Assembly (NCBI GenBank): GCA_003254905.1
Contig: QANU01003176.1
Coordinates: forward strand, 124,001-188,000
Length of the DNA: 64,000 nucleotides
From: Nissolia schottii
Lineage: Eukaryota; Streptophyta; Magnoliopsida; Fabales; Fabaceae
Reading direction: 5' to 3'
Each line of letters starts with the position of its first letter. Within the stretch, counting starts at the first letter, position 1. Shown piece by piece: positions 63,482-64,000 of the stretch. The translations under genes and the position numbers were made by a program. Below the pieces are notes generated by a model. It was not told the DNA's origin. It saw only the letters and a program-made list of their open reading frames with translations, and made no database searches.

Positions 63482-64000
63482 TTAGAATCCTAGATTCATA
63501 GTTGAGTTCCGGCAGTTAGTTTTTTGACATTTTGGTGAATGTATATTTCAGTGTTCTTTGTGCAGCAGCTATGTAACAATTTCTTTGATCATAAATGACC
63601 AATTTCATGGTTAGAGAGAAGGGTGGATTTTATCTTTAAGTTGAGGCAGCATGCATTTGATTATGTTTTCATAAATTAATTTTAGTGTTACTTTTTTTCA
63701 TTTAGCAATCAACATCACAATGGAAAAAGCATTATGGAGAAATTCTCTGAGGAAAGTGTTGGTTAAATTGTGCTTAATTGGTAGGAAGAAGATTCTTCGT
63801 CCTCTATAATTTTCTTCAATCACTAATTCAATTTTTTAATTATTTTCCCGTCCTTATATAGTACTGAACTTATGGTCAATATTCTGTAGATGTAAGTATG
63901 TAGGAATGATACAATCCTAGTATTTGTAGAGAAATTTCGAATTTAGCTGCAATTGTTGGATGGTCCAAGGATGATATTATGGTCCACTTCTCTGATAATA
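63482..64000. other. GPDH 3' UTR and downstream DNA
   Basis: T-rich, AT-rich DNA with no coding frame. AATAAA-like signals are not clear, and the 3' UTR probably ends within the first ~300 bases. Confidence 0.5.

Overview
This window reads as nuclear DNA of a dicot plant, most likely a legume and probably Glycine (soybean). I infer that from AT-rich intergenic DNA, short exons with GT..AG introns, the protein families present, and dense short inverted-repeat elements. The species is a judgement from sequence feel and was not searched.

Six protein-coding genes can be traced exon by exon, and in each the reading phase closes across every intron. In order: a purple acid phosphatase of the AtPAP1/24/27 type (95-8825, +, 5' end outside the window); a JINGUBANG-like WD40 protein (26407-28077, +); a ubiquitin-specific protease of the UBP24/USP10 type (35874-31147, -); an IQD calmodulin-binding protein (44278-46717, +); a cytokinin dehydrogenase (55574-57701, +); and a cytosolic NAD-dependent glycerol-3-phosphate dehydrogenase (60911-63481, +). 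These are housekeeping, signalling and hormone genes with no operon-like link between them.

The most unusual region is 11.0-22.7 kb, a large AT-rich satellite-like field. Its ~176-bp unit is itself a trimer of a ~58-bp ancestral monomer. About 8 units run in one orientation (11030-12470). After an ~890-bp spacer, roughly 45 units run in the opposite orientation (13366-22655). A ~1.3-kb LTR-type fossil flanked by a 5-bp direct repeat interrupts the second array.

The rest of the intergenic and intronic DNA is rich in small non-autonomous elements. At least five short inverted-repeat families are visible; several copies sit inside introns of the phosphatase, IQD, cytokinin dehydrogenase and GPDH genes, one is nested in another, and one has an exact 8-bp target duplication. 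Also visible are a hAT-like element, a Stowaway-like element, an Au-SINE relic, a possible CACTA-type element, an inverted pair of LTR fossils (41.8-42.8 kb), and a cluster of alternating GAAATCGCC palindromes.

The GPDH gene has a tandem ~160-bp duplication in its leader. It leaves an upstream ATG opening a 47-codon uORF just before the main coding region, a plausible regulatory novelty. No tRNA, rRNA or CRISPR structures were found.
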